11,902 nucleotides of DNA from an uncultured Oscillospiraceae bacterium (GCA_900543295.1 UQQY01000053.1:1-11902), one strand, 5' to 3'. Counted from the stretch's first letter, positions 1 to 7,212 are shown. The notes: generated by a model from the sequence alone, not told the origin. Numbers and translations are program-made.

Positions 1-986
1 CCTTTAGATACCGCGCGCTGCGGCCTTTCAAAGCGCACCGCCGCTCTGTCGCTTTCTAAAAGGGTGATTTCAGCTTCCACCGGCTTTGCGACCGAACGGA
101 TTTTTACCTGTCCCTTAAAACATACTGCTGGGAACTCCCCCAGGGAGGCAGTTACGCCGGAAAGCGCCGCCGTTTTACAAAGCATCGCCTCGCCCGTATC
201 CGCTAAATAAATCCGGTTCGACACAGGATCAATCTTTCTGACATAAACCGGACGTCCGAGAGCCACTCCTAAATGTTTACGCTGTCCGACGGTATAGTGC
301 AGAATCCCCTTGTGCTTTCCGCAAACTGCGCCGTCAGGAGCAATAAAGTCGCCCTCCGGCATTTTGCCGCACACACCCTCGATATAGCCCGCATAGTCGG
401 TACCTGCGATAAAGCAGTTCTCCTGACTATCCGGCGCAGAAGCGCAGGACAGTCCGAGCGAAGCGGCAATGCGCCGCACTTCATCCTTTTCCATGTGTGC
501 GAGCGGAAAAATGAGCCGTGAAAGCTCCTTCTGCGTGAGTCTGTAGAGCATATACGACTGATCGCGCTGATCCGAATCACCGCGCAAAAGCTCAACCCTG
601 CCGTCCTCCCTGCATCTGAGCTTTGCATAGTGCCCGGTTGCCGCAAAGGCGCAGCCCTGCCTGTCCGCCTCTTCGATAAGGTATTTAAACTTCACCGTCG
701 GATTGCATACAACGCATGGATTCGGCGTGATCCCCGACTGATACGAACGGATGAAGTAAGAAATAACATTTTCGCGGAATACATCGCGCAGATCAAGCAC
801 AGTGAGCGGAATACGCAGACTCTCCGCCGCCTCTTTTGCCGCCGCAACGGTTTTTTCATGCAGTTCGCTCATCTTCATTACGACGGCGCGGACGTCATAG
901 CCCTGCTCTTTTAAAAGATGCGCGCAGACGGCGCTGTCCACGCCGCCTGAAAGCGCCAGTAAAATCTTAGTGCGTGTCGCAGGCAT
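1..986 (-). CDS. mnmA: tRNA-specific 2-thiouridylase MnmA (partial, C-terminus cut by window edge)
   Basis: This enzyme adenylates U34 of the tRNAs for Lys, Glu and Gln and inserts sulfur to give 2-thiouridine in the cytoplasm. The reading frame is open from the ATG at 986 to the window edge (328 residues seen; full-length relatives have about 350-370). Visible motifs are the PP-loop LSGGVDS (12-18), NPCVVCN (89-95) with the expected catalytic Cys94, ATGHYA, DQSYMLYRL, DSQENCFI with the second catalytic Cys191, and HYTVGQRKHLGV. Cys91 stands where E. coli has Asp99. The stretch between the PP-loop and NPC is somewhat shorter than in E. coli. The ATG overlaps the end of nifU by 20 nt and has no strong ribosome binding site at normal spacing, which suggests translational coupling. 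An in-frame TTG at 1013 is a weaker alternative. It is the third gene of the nifS-nifU-mnmA operon. The family call is very secure. Confidence 0.96.
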   Translation of the reverse strand, partial: MPATRTKILLALSGGVDSAVCAHLLKEQGYDVRAVVMKMSELHEKTVAAAKEAAESLRIPLTVLDLRDVFRENVISYFIRSYQSGITPNPCVVCNPTVKFKYLIEEADRQGCAFAATGHYAKLRCREDGRVELLRGDSDQRDQSYMLYRLTQKELSRLIFPLAHMEKDEVRRIAASLGLSCASAPDSQENCFIAGTDYAGYIEGVCGKMPEGDFIAPDGAVCGKHKGILHYTVGQRKHLGVALGRPVYVRKIDPVSNRIYLADTGEAMLCKTAALSGVTASLGEFPAVCFKGQVKIRSVAKPVEAEITLLESDRAAVRFERPQRAVSK

Positions 987-1398
987 GACAATCGCAGTCG
1001 ATCCTGCCGACAAACGGCTCCGGATCGATTCCTTTTTTCGTGTAGTAGTCTGCAAGCGCCGCCTTTATTGCCTGTTCTGCCAAAACCGAGCAGTGGATCT
1101 TGGCCGGCGGCAGTCCGTCGAGCGCCTCGATAACCGCTTTGTTCGTAAGCTTGAGCGCCTCTTCAATCGGCTTGCCCTTAATCATCTCCGTCGCAATCGA
1201 GCTGGTGGCAATCGCCGCGCCGCAGCCGAACGTCTTAAACTTGACGTCCTTGATGCTGCCATTCTCAATTTTTAAGAACATCTTCATAATATCGCCGCAC
1301 TTTGCGTTGCCGACCTCACCGACGCCGTCCGCATCTGGGATTTCGCCAACATTGCGCGGATTTGCAAAATGGTCCATAACCTTATCGCTGTAAATCAT
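967..1398 (-). CDS. nifU: Fe-S cluster assembly scaffold NifU (IscU-like)
   Basis: This 143-residue cytoplasmic scaffold builds Fe-S clusters with sulfur from the upstream cysteine desulfurase and iron from the cell. It consists of one IscU/NifU_N domain (about 1-125). The three ligand cysteines are present: Cys34 in KCGD (with Asp36), Cys59 in FGCGAAIA, and Cys103 in KIHCS preceded by His102. A short tail after residue 131 holds three more cysteines and two histidines (DCDCHACDTH). The NfuA-like C-terminal domain of nitrogen-fixation NifU is absent, so this is the short housekeeping type common in Clostridia. The ATG at 1398 follows an AAGGAAG ribosome binding site (1406-1412). It lies 61 nt after nifS, and its last 20 nt overlap the start of mnmA. 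Confidence 0.95.
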   Translation of the reverse strand: MIYSDKVMDHFANPRNVGEIPDADGVGEVGNAKCGDIMKMFLKIENGSIKDVKFKTFGCGAAIATSSIATEMIKGKPIEEALKLTNKAVIEALDGLPPAKIHCSVLAEQAIKAALADYYTKKGIDPEPFVGRIDCDCHACDTH

Positions 1399-1459
1399 AT
1401 CAATACTTCCTTTCTAAAAAGTCAGCTATTTAAAGCCTTCTGCCTGAATATTGTGAAAC

Positions 1460-2626
1460 TCAGCCGTTCCAAATCGGACTCATCGCACGAAGCGTCGTAA
1501 TGACCTTCGGGATGCTCTCCAAAATATAGTCTACGTCCCCATCGGTTGTCTCCTCGTTGATGGAAAGCCTGAGCGAGCCGTGCGCAATCTCATGCGGCAG
1601 ACCGATGGCCGTCAAAACGTGCGACGGATCGAGCGAGCCGGACGTGCAGGCCGAACCGGATGAACCGCAGATTCCCATCATATCGAGCCGCAGAAGCAGC
1701 GCCTCGCCCTCAACCGCTTCAAAGGAAATGTTCAAATTTCCGGCAAGCCGTGGCTCTCTTCCGCCGTTTAAACGCGTTTTCGGAACAGCGGAGAGAATAC
1801 CGTCGATCAGGCGGTCGCGTTTTTCACGGATCTTGGCCATGCGCTCCGGAATATTGGCGGCAGCCGCTTCAACAGCAGTTCCCAGCCCAACGATAGAGGC
1901 AAGGTTCTCCGTACCGCCGCGGCGGTTGCGCTCCTGCGCGCCGCCGTCAATAAAATTTACCATACGAACGCCTTTTCTGACGTAAAGCGCGCCGACGCCC
2001 TTCGGTGCATGAATCTTGTGTCCCGAAAGCGAGAGCATATCGATATTCTGAGCCTTAACGTCAATTTCAACATGACCGACAGCCTGAACCGCGTCGGTAT
2101 GAAACAAAACGCCCGCCTCACGGCAGACCGCGCCAATCTCGGAAATCGGCTGAATTGTGCCGATCTCATTGTTTGCATACATAACGGAGACAATAGCCGT
2201 CTTATCAGTAATGGCGTTTTTCACCTGCTCTGCGGTAACATATCCCTCCGCGCTGACCGGAAGATACACGATTTCAAAGCCATGCTTCTTTAAATGCTCG
2301 CAGGTATGCAGAATCGCATGATGTTCAAAATTTGTGGTGATGATCTGGTTTTTCCCCTTCTGCTTCATCACCTCCGCGGTACTTTTTAATGCCCAGTTGT
2401 CGCTCTCTGTACCGCAGCCTGTAAAATAAATTTCAACCGGCTCCGCACCGATGGCCGCCGCCACCTTCTGCCTTGCCGTTTCAATTGCTTTGCGCGCATC
2501 CCTGCCGATGGAATAGATGCTGGACGGGTTTCCGTACTGCTCCGTCAGATAGGGAACCATCGCATCGAATACTTGGGGGCTTATTTTGGTTGTTGCGGCG
2601 TTGTCCGCATAGACAAATCGTTTCAA
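1460..2626 (-). CDS. nifS: Cysteine desulfurase NifS/IscS family
   Basis: This PLP enzyme converts L-cysteine to alanine and leaves a persulfide on its active-site cysteine, which it hands to the scaffold NifU and probably to MnmA. With the TTG start chosen here it has 388 residues, close to the usual 380-405. It shows YADNAATT near the N-terminus, EHHAIL with the PLP-stacking His, SGHKIHAPKG with the Schiff-base Lys204, and the mobile-loop SSGSACTSG with catalytic Cys327, close to Lys206 and Cys328 of E. coli IscS. The uninterrupted Cys loop marks group I (IscS/NifS) rather than SufS. The frame stays open to an ATG at 2677, but that codon has no ribosome binding site. The TTG at 2626 sits 9 nt after AGGAGG and begins exactly where homology does. 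It is the first gene of the operon. Confidence 0.94.
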   Translation of the reverse strand: MKRFVYADNAATTKISPQVFDAMVPYLTEQYGNPSSIYSIGRDARKAIETARQKVAAAIGAEPVEIYFTGCGTESDNWALKSTAEVMKQKGKNQIITTNFEHHAILHTCEHLKKHGFEIVYLPVSAEGYVTAEQVKNAITDKTAIVSVMYANNEIGTIQPISEIGAVCREAGVLFHTDAVQAVGHVEIDVKAQNIDMLSLSGHKIHAPKGVGALYVRKGVRMVNFIDGGAQERNRRGGTENLASIVGLGTAVEAAAANIPERMAKIREKRDRLIDGILSAVPKTRLNGGREPRLAGNLNISFEAVEGEALLLRLDMMGICGSSGSACTSGSLDPSHVLTAIGLPHEIAHGSLRLSINEETTDGDVDYILESIPKVITTLRAMSPIWNG

Positions 2627-2635
2627 AATGATGTT

Positions 2636-2641
2636 CCTCCT
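2636..2641 (-). promoter_or_regulatory. Ribosome binding site fixing the nifS TTG start
   Basis: A perfect AGGAGG on the minus strand lies 9 nt before the TTG at 2626. It supports that rare start codon over the longer ATG form beginning at 2677, which would read through this site. Confidence 0.8.
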
Positions 2642-2761
2642 TTTGCACAGCAAAATCTGCTGGCCGCCGGCCGTCATAAGAGAGCAGCCGCAATCCCTGT
2701 CTGGGCGGTCGCCGGTGCATTTTCTCTTTCTTTGTCATAAAATGATTTCACCCGTTTCGCT

Positions 2762-2800
2762 CTGTTTTGAAGCAAAACCCAGAAAACAGCCGTCGCTGTT
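2762..2800 (-). promoter_or_regulatory. nifS leader with alternative hairpins
   Basis: The untranslated leader between the nifS promoter and its start (about 2627-2816, 190 nt) can fold in two incompatible ways. Fold one has two small hairpins: a 6-bp stem (2795-2800 with 2785-2790, loop of 4) and a second 6-bp stem (2773-2778 with 2764-2769, loop of 3). Fold two pairs 2783-2789 with 2762-2768 over 7 bp and destroys both. Further downstream (about 2660-2720) the leader is GC-rich and also self-complementary. No known riboswitch or T-box signature was recognised, so a regulatory role is inference only. Confidence 0.35.
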
Positions 2801-2822
2801 CTTATCTCTTCTGACGAAGCTT

Positions 2823-2851
2823 ATTATATACCAAATTGGTAGGAAAATCAA
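2823..2851 (-). promoter_or_regulatory. Promoter of the nifS-nifU-mnmA operon
   Basis: On the minus strand a -35 TTGATT (2846-2851) is followed by a 17-nt spacer and a perfect -10 TATAAT (2823-2828). The -35 lies only 5 nt after the rnhA stop codon. Transcription should start near 2816. Confidence 0.75.
2829..2841. promoter_or_regulatory. Operator-like palindrome in the nifS promoter spacer
   Basis: The 13-bp sequence TACCAA-A-TTGGTA is a perfect inverted repeat about one central base and lies directly between -35 and -10. A protein bound there would block RNA polymerase. Rrf2-family regulators such as IscR or CymR often control such operons in Firmicutes, but no such gene is in the window and I cannot match this palindrome to a known consensus. 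Confidence 0.5.
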
Positions 2852-2856
2852 CAGAA

Positions 2857-3297
2857 TCAATGCAAATTTTGATAAGCTGCAACCGCCATTTCATCGCAGC
2901 GCTCATTTTCCGGATGACCGGCATGTCCTTTAACCCATGAAAAGGTGACTTCATGTATGGAAAGAAGGGTTAAAAGCTCCTCCCAGAGATCGGGATTCAG
3001 CGCTTTCTCCTTTTTGTTGCGCATCCATCCCTGCGCTTTCCACTTTTTCGCCCATCCGAGCGTGACCGCATCTGCGACATATTTAGAGTCTGTTACCACC
3101 GTTACCTTGCAGGGGCGCTTCAGCGCCTGAAGTCCGCGGATCACGGCGGTCAGCTCCATACGGTTGTTAGTGGTGGAGCGTTCTCCGCCGGAAAGCTCCT
3201 TTTTTACGCCGCGTGCGGAAAGAATCGTTCCCCAGCCGCCGGGGCCGGGATTGCCGCTGCACGCGCCGTCTGTATAGATCGTGACTTCATCTTTCAT
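2857..3297 (-). CDS. rnhA: Ribonuclease HI
   Basis: This 146-residue endonuclease cleaves the RNA strand of RNA-DNA hybrids, removing R-loops and primers in the cytoplasm. The full RNase HI fold is present. The acidic catalytic set matches E. coli in sequence and nearly in number: Asp10 (YTDGACSGNPGPGGWG), Glu48 (NNRMEL), Asp70 (VTDSKYV) and Asp135, with the catalytic-loop His125 (WVKGHAGHPENERCD). A basic, Trp-rich stretch at 82-96 (WAKKWKAQGWMRNKK) corresponds to the handle region that grips the hybrid. The length is typical and no extra hybrid-binding domain is present. The ATG at 3297 follows GGAGG (3304-3308) by 6 nt. It has its own promoter. No terminator separates it from the nifS promoter, so some read-through into the sulfur operon is likely. 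Confidence 0.97.
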   Translation of the reverse strand: MKDEVTIYTDGACSGNPGPGGWGTILSARGVKKELSGGERSTTNNRMELTAVIRGLQALKRPCKVTVVTDSKYVADAVTLGWAKKWKAQGWMRNKKEKALNPDLWEELLTLLSIHEVTFSWVKGHAGHPENERCDEMAVAAYQNLH

Positions 3298-3329
3298 GGG
3301 ATTCCTCCGTATTTTTCGGCTTTGCTGTT

Positions 3330-3358
3330 ATCATACCATAGAAGTTTTACAGATTCAA
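3330..3358 (-). promoter_or_regulatory. Promoter of rnhA
   Basis: The minus strand shows a -35 TTGAAT (3353-3358), a 17-nt spacer and a -10 TATGAT (3330-3335). A TGG directly before the -10 gives an extended -10 element. Confidence 0.65.
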
Positions 3359-3408
3359 TGAAAACAGGGACATGCAAGGAAATTGGAATGCTTGCGTTCT
3401 ACTGAAAC

Positions 3409-3440
3409 AAAACCACTCCGGAACGTTCCGAAGTGGTTTT
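3409..3440 (-). terminator. Rho-independent terminator of the ABC exporter operon
   Basis: A 32-nt near-perfect inverted repeat starts 4 nt after the stop of the second ABC gene. AAAACCACT pairs with AGTGGTTTT around a CGGAA/TTCCG core. The single imperfect position is a U-G wobble in the minus-strand transcript but a C-A mismatch on the plus strand, which supports use on the minus strand. The stem ends in TTTT and can be lengthened by CTGAAA/TTTCAG, which reaches into the stop codon. Confidence 0.85.
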
Positions 3441-3444
3441 GATT

Positions 3445-5214
3445 TCAGTCTTCAATCTGCGCGGTATACAGGTGATAATAGTCTCCGTGCTTTTCGATCA
3501 GCTCTTCGTGACTGCCGCTTTCCGATATGCCTTTATCCCGAACATACATGATACGGTCACAGTTTTTGATTGTTGAAAGGCGATGCGCGATAATGAACGA
3601 CGTTCTGCCCTTTAACAGCGCCTGCAAGCCTTCCTGCAACAGCCGTTCTGTTTTTGCGTCAATGGAGGAGGTAGCCTCATCGAGCACGAGAATACGAGGA
3701 TCGGACAGAAGCGTGCGCGCAAAGGCAATGAGCTGCTTCTGTCCCTGCGAAAGACGGCTGCCGCGCTCGTTTACCTGCGTGTTGTAGCCGCCCTCCATCT
3801 CCATAATAAAGTCGTGTGCACGGACAGTTTTCGCCGCGGCAATGATTTCTTCTTCGGTTGCATCAAGACGTCCGTAGCGGATGTTATCCATGATCGTACC
3901 AGAGAAAATGAAGCTGTCCTGAAGCATGATGCCCATCTGCGAACGGAGCGAATGCAGCGTTACCTTTGAAATATCGTGCCCATCCAGCTTAACCGCCCCT
4001 TTGTTTACATTATAGAAGCGTGAAATCAGGTTTACAATGGTGGTTTTTCCTGCGCCGGTCGGGCCGACCAGCGCAATCGACTCGCCCGCTTTAATATCAA
4101 GGTCTAAGTCCTCCAAAACGTTCACGGTATCGTCGTAGGAAAACGTCACATGATCGAACTTGACCTCACCGGTAATCGGCGGCAGCTCATAGGCGTCCGG
4201 CGCGTCGTCGATCGTGACCGGCTCGTCGATCATCTCAAAGATACGCTCTAAGTACGCGACGGCATTGATAAACGTGTTATAAAGATTCGACAGTTGCAAA
4301 ATCGGCTGCCAGAAGCGCCATGCATACGAAGCGATGGCGATCAGCGTGCCGACCTGTACAGCCGGGCCAAGCGTCAAAAGGCCGATTAAGTACATTGCGG
4401 AGATTACCCATGCAGAAATGTTGTCCACCGAATACCAAACCAGATTAGAAGTAAACTGCGCTTTCATCCACGATTTCACATACTTGCGGTTTAATCTGTC
4501 ATAGATCTGGGCGTTTTCCTCCTCCCTGACAAAGGACTGTGTAATTTTTGCGCCATCCAAGCTCTCATGAAGATAGGCGTTCAGGTTAGAACCTTTGTTG
4601 GACACATCCTGCCATGCGCGCCGCTGCGCCGGCTTGATGAAGAACACCACGATTAAGAACAGCGGAATACCCGCCATAACAATCAGGCTTAATCTTACGT
4701 CGCACGCCAGCATAAAGCCCGCAATCAGAATCAGGTTAAACGTTTCCAGAATAAAATTGATAATACCGTTTGAGAGCGCGTCCGACACGTTGTTTACATA
4801 GTTTATTACGCGCGTTAAGATTTTTCCGTGCGGACGGTCGTCGTAAAACTGAAACGGCAGCTTCTGCAAATGCTCAAATAAATCCTTGCGGATGTCGTAG
4901 ATGATTTCCTGTCCTACGATGGTCATATATTTTGAGCGGATCCAGCCGAACAGGATGCTCAGCGCAATCGCAATTGCCATCAGAACCGCCTGCCAGATCA
5001 GCATGCCGTAATCTTTGTTCGGTACCGCGATGTTGATCGCGTCTTTTATCAGAAGCGGCCCGATCAGCGAACAGACCGCAGAAATTGCGGAGAACAGAAG
5101 CGACAGAAGCATCTTTTTCTTGTGCCGTTTAATGTAAACGCCCGCACGCAGAAGATGATGGATATTAAACGGTGTTTCCAGCGTTTCATCCACGTCAAAC
5201 CGATTTCTTGCCAT
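3445..5214 (-). CDS. ABC exporter, catalytic half of a heterodimer (TM288/BmrD-like)
   Basis: This 589-residue half-transporter joins a six-helix type IV ABC transmembrane domain (about 20-325) to an ATPase domain (about 350-585). The ATPase has Walker A GPTGAGKT (384-391), Q-loop Gln432, Walker B ILVLDE with catalytic Glu513, and switch His544 in IAHRLST. Its signature is LSQGQ (488-492) rather than LSGGQ, as in the consensus-site partner of heterodimeric exporters such as TM287/288. It pairs with the product of the gene just upstream, whose stop is 14 nt away. Its own ribosome binding site (AAGGGGGG) overlaps that stop, so the two are translationally coupled. These pumps export drugs, lipids or peptides, but the substrate cannot be read from the sequence. 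A hairpin terminator follows. Confidence 0.93.
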   Translation of the reverse strand: MARNRFDVDETLETPFNIHHLLRAGVYIKRHKKKMLLSLLFSAISAVCSLIGPLLIKDAINIAVPNKDYGMLIWQAVLMAIAIALSILFGWIRSKYMTIVGQEIIYDIRKDLFEHLQKLPFQFYDDRPHGKILTRVINYVNNVSDALSNGIINFILETFNLILIAGFMLACDVRLSLIVMAGIPLFLIVVFFIKPAQRRAWQDVSNKGSNLNAYLHESLDGAKITQSFVREEENAQIYDRLNRKYVKSWMKAQFTSNLVWYSVDNISAWVISAMYLIGLLTLGPAVQVGTLIAIASYAWRFWQPILQLSNLYNTFINAVAYLERIFEMIDEPVTIDDAPDAYELPPITGEVKFDHVTFSYDDTVNVLEDLDLDIKAGESIALVGPTGAGKTTIVNLISRFYNVNKGAVKLDGHDISKVTLHSLRSQMGIMLQDSFIFSGTIMDNIRYGRLDATEEEIIAAAKTVRAHDFIMEMEGGYNTQVNERGSRLSQGQKQLIAFARTLLSDPRILVLDEATSSIDAKTERLLQEGLQALLKGRTSFIIAHRLSTIKNCDRIMYVRDKGISESGSHEELIEKHGDYYHLYTAQIED

Positions 5215-5228
5215 AACGCGATCCCCCC

Positions 5229-6977
5229 TTATTTCTCACCGTTTTGCAGCAGGAACACCTCGCGGTAATAGCCCGGCTGCCTTGAAAGCTCTTCGTGTGT
5301 GCCGCACTGCACGATTGTGCCTTTGTCGAGCACAACGATCCGGTCAGCGCGCTTGGTTGTGGAAATACGCTGCGCAATGATAATTTTCGTACAGGCAAAA
5401 TCCAGCGCGGAAAGTTGTTCCTGAATATATTTTTCCGTTTCAAGGTCAACGGCGGAGGTTGTATCGTCCAAAATCAGAATGGACGGACGAACCGCCAGCG
5501 CGCGCGCCAGGGCGATACGCTGCTTCTGCCCGCCGGAAAGACCGGTGCCGCGCTCGCCGATAATCGTATCAAAGCCCTCCGGCAGCTTGTCGGCAAAATC
5601 GACGCACGCCATTTTTGCATAGCGCTTAACGTCATCCTCGCTCATGTCGGAATCGCCGTAAGCGATGTTGCCATCCACCGTGTCGGAAAACAGGAACACA
5701 TCCTGCGTCGCAAGGCCAATAGAGCCGCGCAGTTTGTGCAGCGGGTACAATCCAACTTTTATGCCGTCCACTTTGACTTCGCCCTCTGAAACGTCGGTAA
5801 AACGCGGAATCAGATTGATAAGCGACGTCTTTCCGGAACCGGTCGGTCCCATGATTGCGACCGTTTCTCCGGGCTCGATATGTAAATCAATATCGTGTAG
5901 CACCTTTGTTCCATGCAGTTTTAAGCCTGCATGCTCAAAATCAATGCGCCCTTCTATACGTTTTTCAGTGCTTACGGCATCCGGCCGTGTGGCGATCGTC
6001 GAACGGGAATAGTAAAGCTCGATGATTTTATTTGCGCTCGCAAAAAAGCGCTGCAAGTCATTGATATGCATCCCAAGCATGCGCATCGGCGATGTAAGCG
6101 TCCAACAAAGCGAGTTGAACATGGTGAAAGTGCCGATAGAAATCCTTCCGATAATCAGGAAAACGCCGCCTACCAGAAGTACGGCAATGGAGAGCGCCTG
6201 AGACAGTCCATCGATCATCGGGCTGTATTTCAGCCACATCATGGTTGCAGCGAGATTCGCCTTTTTAAACGCGCGGTTTTTTTCATCAAAGCGTTCTATT
6301 TCATAGTCCTCGCGAGCAAATGCCTTGACGACGCGGTTTCCCGAGATATTCTCCTGCGCGGCAGTGTTCATCTGCGAAAGACGTTCTCGCAGATCCACGT
6401 ACATGGGACGCACACGTTTTGCAAACGATTTTGTCAACAGGAAAATGACGGGCGTAACGGCCAGAAGCGTGAGCGCGAACAGCCAGTCCGATACAAGAAA
6501 GCAGATTGCTGTCGTTAAAAACAACACCGCGCATTCCAGAAGCTGACGGATTACCCAGCATACCGTATGACGGATCATATCCATATCGCCGGTTAAGCGC
6601 GTCATCAGGTCGCCGGTACGGTTTTTGCTGTAAAAATCCATGTCCTGCTCCTGCATAGTTTTGTAGAGATCCCGGCGCAGGCGGTAGGTAACCTGTTGAG
6701 AGACATGCTCGTACGTCATCACCGAGCAGTAGTTAAACGACGTCCGCAGCAGCGTAAAGCCGACCAGAATCAAAATCAGAAAGATCAGCCGGTCGATTAC
6801 CGCCTGTGTGACGAAGCCCCCGTCCTCCAGCGGATAGAAAACGGTATCCATGATGTTTGCCGTGATTAACGACGTAACAAGCTGTGACGCCGCAATCAGA
6901 ACCGTAGAGCAGAGCGCGAAGATATACCGGCCGTGAAAGCCCTCAAGCCTGCTCCAGACCCATTTTAACTGAAACAT
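5229..6977 (-). CDS. ABC exporter, degenerate-site half of a heterodimer (TM287/BmrC-like)
   Basis: This 582-residue half-transporter has a transmembrane domain with six predicted helices (about 18-300) and an ATPase domain (about 342-578). The motifs are Walker A GPTGSGKT (377-384), Q-loop Gln425, canonical signature LSGGQ (480-484), and Walker B ILILDD, where Asp505 replaces the catalytic Glu. The switch position reads IAQRIST, with Gln536 in place of His. Loss of both catalytic residues here, while the partner keeps them, is the known pattern of asymmetric heterodimeric exporters. The frame is open far upstream, to 7766, across the divergent promoter region and antisense to yifB. The ATG at 6977, 6 nt after GAGGGGTG, begins the conserved domain and is taken as the start. 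It is the first gene of the operon. No regulator gene adjoins it. Confidence 0.93.
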   Translation of the reverse strand: MFQLKWVWSRLEGFHGRYIFALCSTVLIAASQLVTSLITANIMDTVFYPLEDGGFVTQAVIDRLIFLILILVGFTLLRTSFNYCSVMTYEHVSQQVTYRLRRDLYKTMQEQDMDFYSKNRTGDLMTRLTGDMDMIRHTVCWVIRQLLECAVLFLTTAICFLVSDWLFALTLLAVTPVIFLLTKSFAKRVRPMYVDLRERLSQMNTAAQENISGNRVVKAFAREDYEIERFDEKNRAFKKANLAATMMWLKYSPMIDGLSQALSIAVLLVGGVFLIIGRISIGTFTMFNSLCWTLTSPMRMLGMHINDLQRFFASANKIIELYYSRSTIATRPDAVSTEKRIEGRIDFEHAGLKLHGTKVLHDIDLHIEPGETVAIMGPTGSGKTSLINLIPRFTDVSEGEVKVDGIKVGLYPLHKLRGSIGLATQDVFLFSDTVDGNIAYGDSDMSEDDVKRYAKMACVDFADKLPEGFDTIIGERGTGLSGGQKQRIALARALAVRPSILILDDTTSAVDLETEKYIQEQLSALDFACTKIIIAQRISTTKRADRIVVLDKGTIVQCGTHEELSRQPGYYREVFLLQNGEK

Positions 6978-7052
6978 CCTTTTCACCCCTCTTAAAATGT
7001 TTAAATGAAAAACGTCAGCGCATATCTGTCTTTGCGCAAGAACGTATTTACT

Positions 7053-7058
7053 ATTATA
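7053..7058 (-). promoter_or_regulatory. Proximal -10 element for the ABC exporter operon
   Basis: A perfect minus-strand TATAAT lies about 75 nt before the ABC operon start codon. At 17-nt spacing the -35 position reads CTTTTC, a poor match, so an activator or the distal promoter may be needed. Confidence 0.45.
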
Positions 7059-7101
7059 GCGAATGAGATGGAAAAGAAAAGCTTTTTGGCGCAATTCTTT
7101 A

Positions 7102-7130
7102 ATCATAATTCTGCATAAAGTTTTGGTGAA
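7102..7130 (-). promoter_or_regulatory. Possible distal promoter for the ABC exporter operon
   Basis: The minus strand has TTCACC (7125-7130), a 17-nt spacer and TATGAT (7102-7107). The -35 matches 4 of 6 consensus bases and the -10 matches 5 of 6. It is a plausible second start upstream of the stronger -10 at 7053-7058. Confidence 0.35.
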
Positions 7131-7188
7131 TAAAGAGGGATGTACTTGTGCTTTTTGTCGCTTTTGAAAGAAATTCATCCAGCTTTTC

Positions 7189-7212
7189 GAAAAACAGTTC
7201 TTGCTGTTTTTC
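7189..7212. repeat. 9-bp inverted repeat overlapping the yifB -35 element
   Basis: GAAAAACAG (7189-7197) and CTGTTTTTC (7204-7212) are exact inverted copies separated by 6 nt. The right arm covers half of the -35 hexamer. The placement fits a repressor or activator site, but no known operator was recognised. Confidence 0.45.

Noticed and set aside
2627..2677. Longer NifS starting with ATG at 2677
   Set aside because: No ribosome binding site precedes it. The extra 17 residues are not NifS-like and include the AGGAGG that serves the TTG at 2626.
2481..2738. 85-codon open frame beginning in the nifS leader
   Set aside because: It overlaps the nifS start by about 150 nt, has only a weak GGGTGA ahead of it, and its product resembles nothing known. 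A short leader peptide is not excluded but is unsupported.
3374..3395. Small inverted repeat GCAAG/CTTGC upstream of the rnhA promoter, containing AAATTGG as in the nifS palindrome
   Set aside because: The arms are only 5 bp and the shared heptamer is a half-match in AT-rich DNA. Chance is the simplest explanation.
5931..6518. 195-codon plus-strand open frame
   Set aside because: It lies wholly antisense to the transmembrane domain of the ABC exporter and its translation is motif-free.
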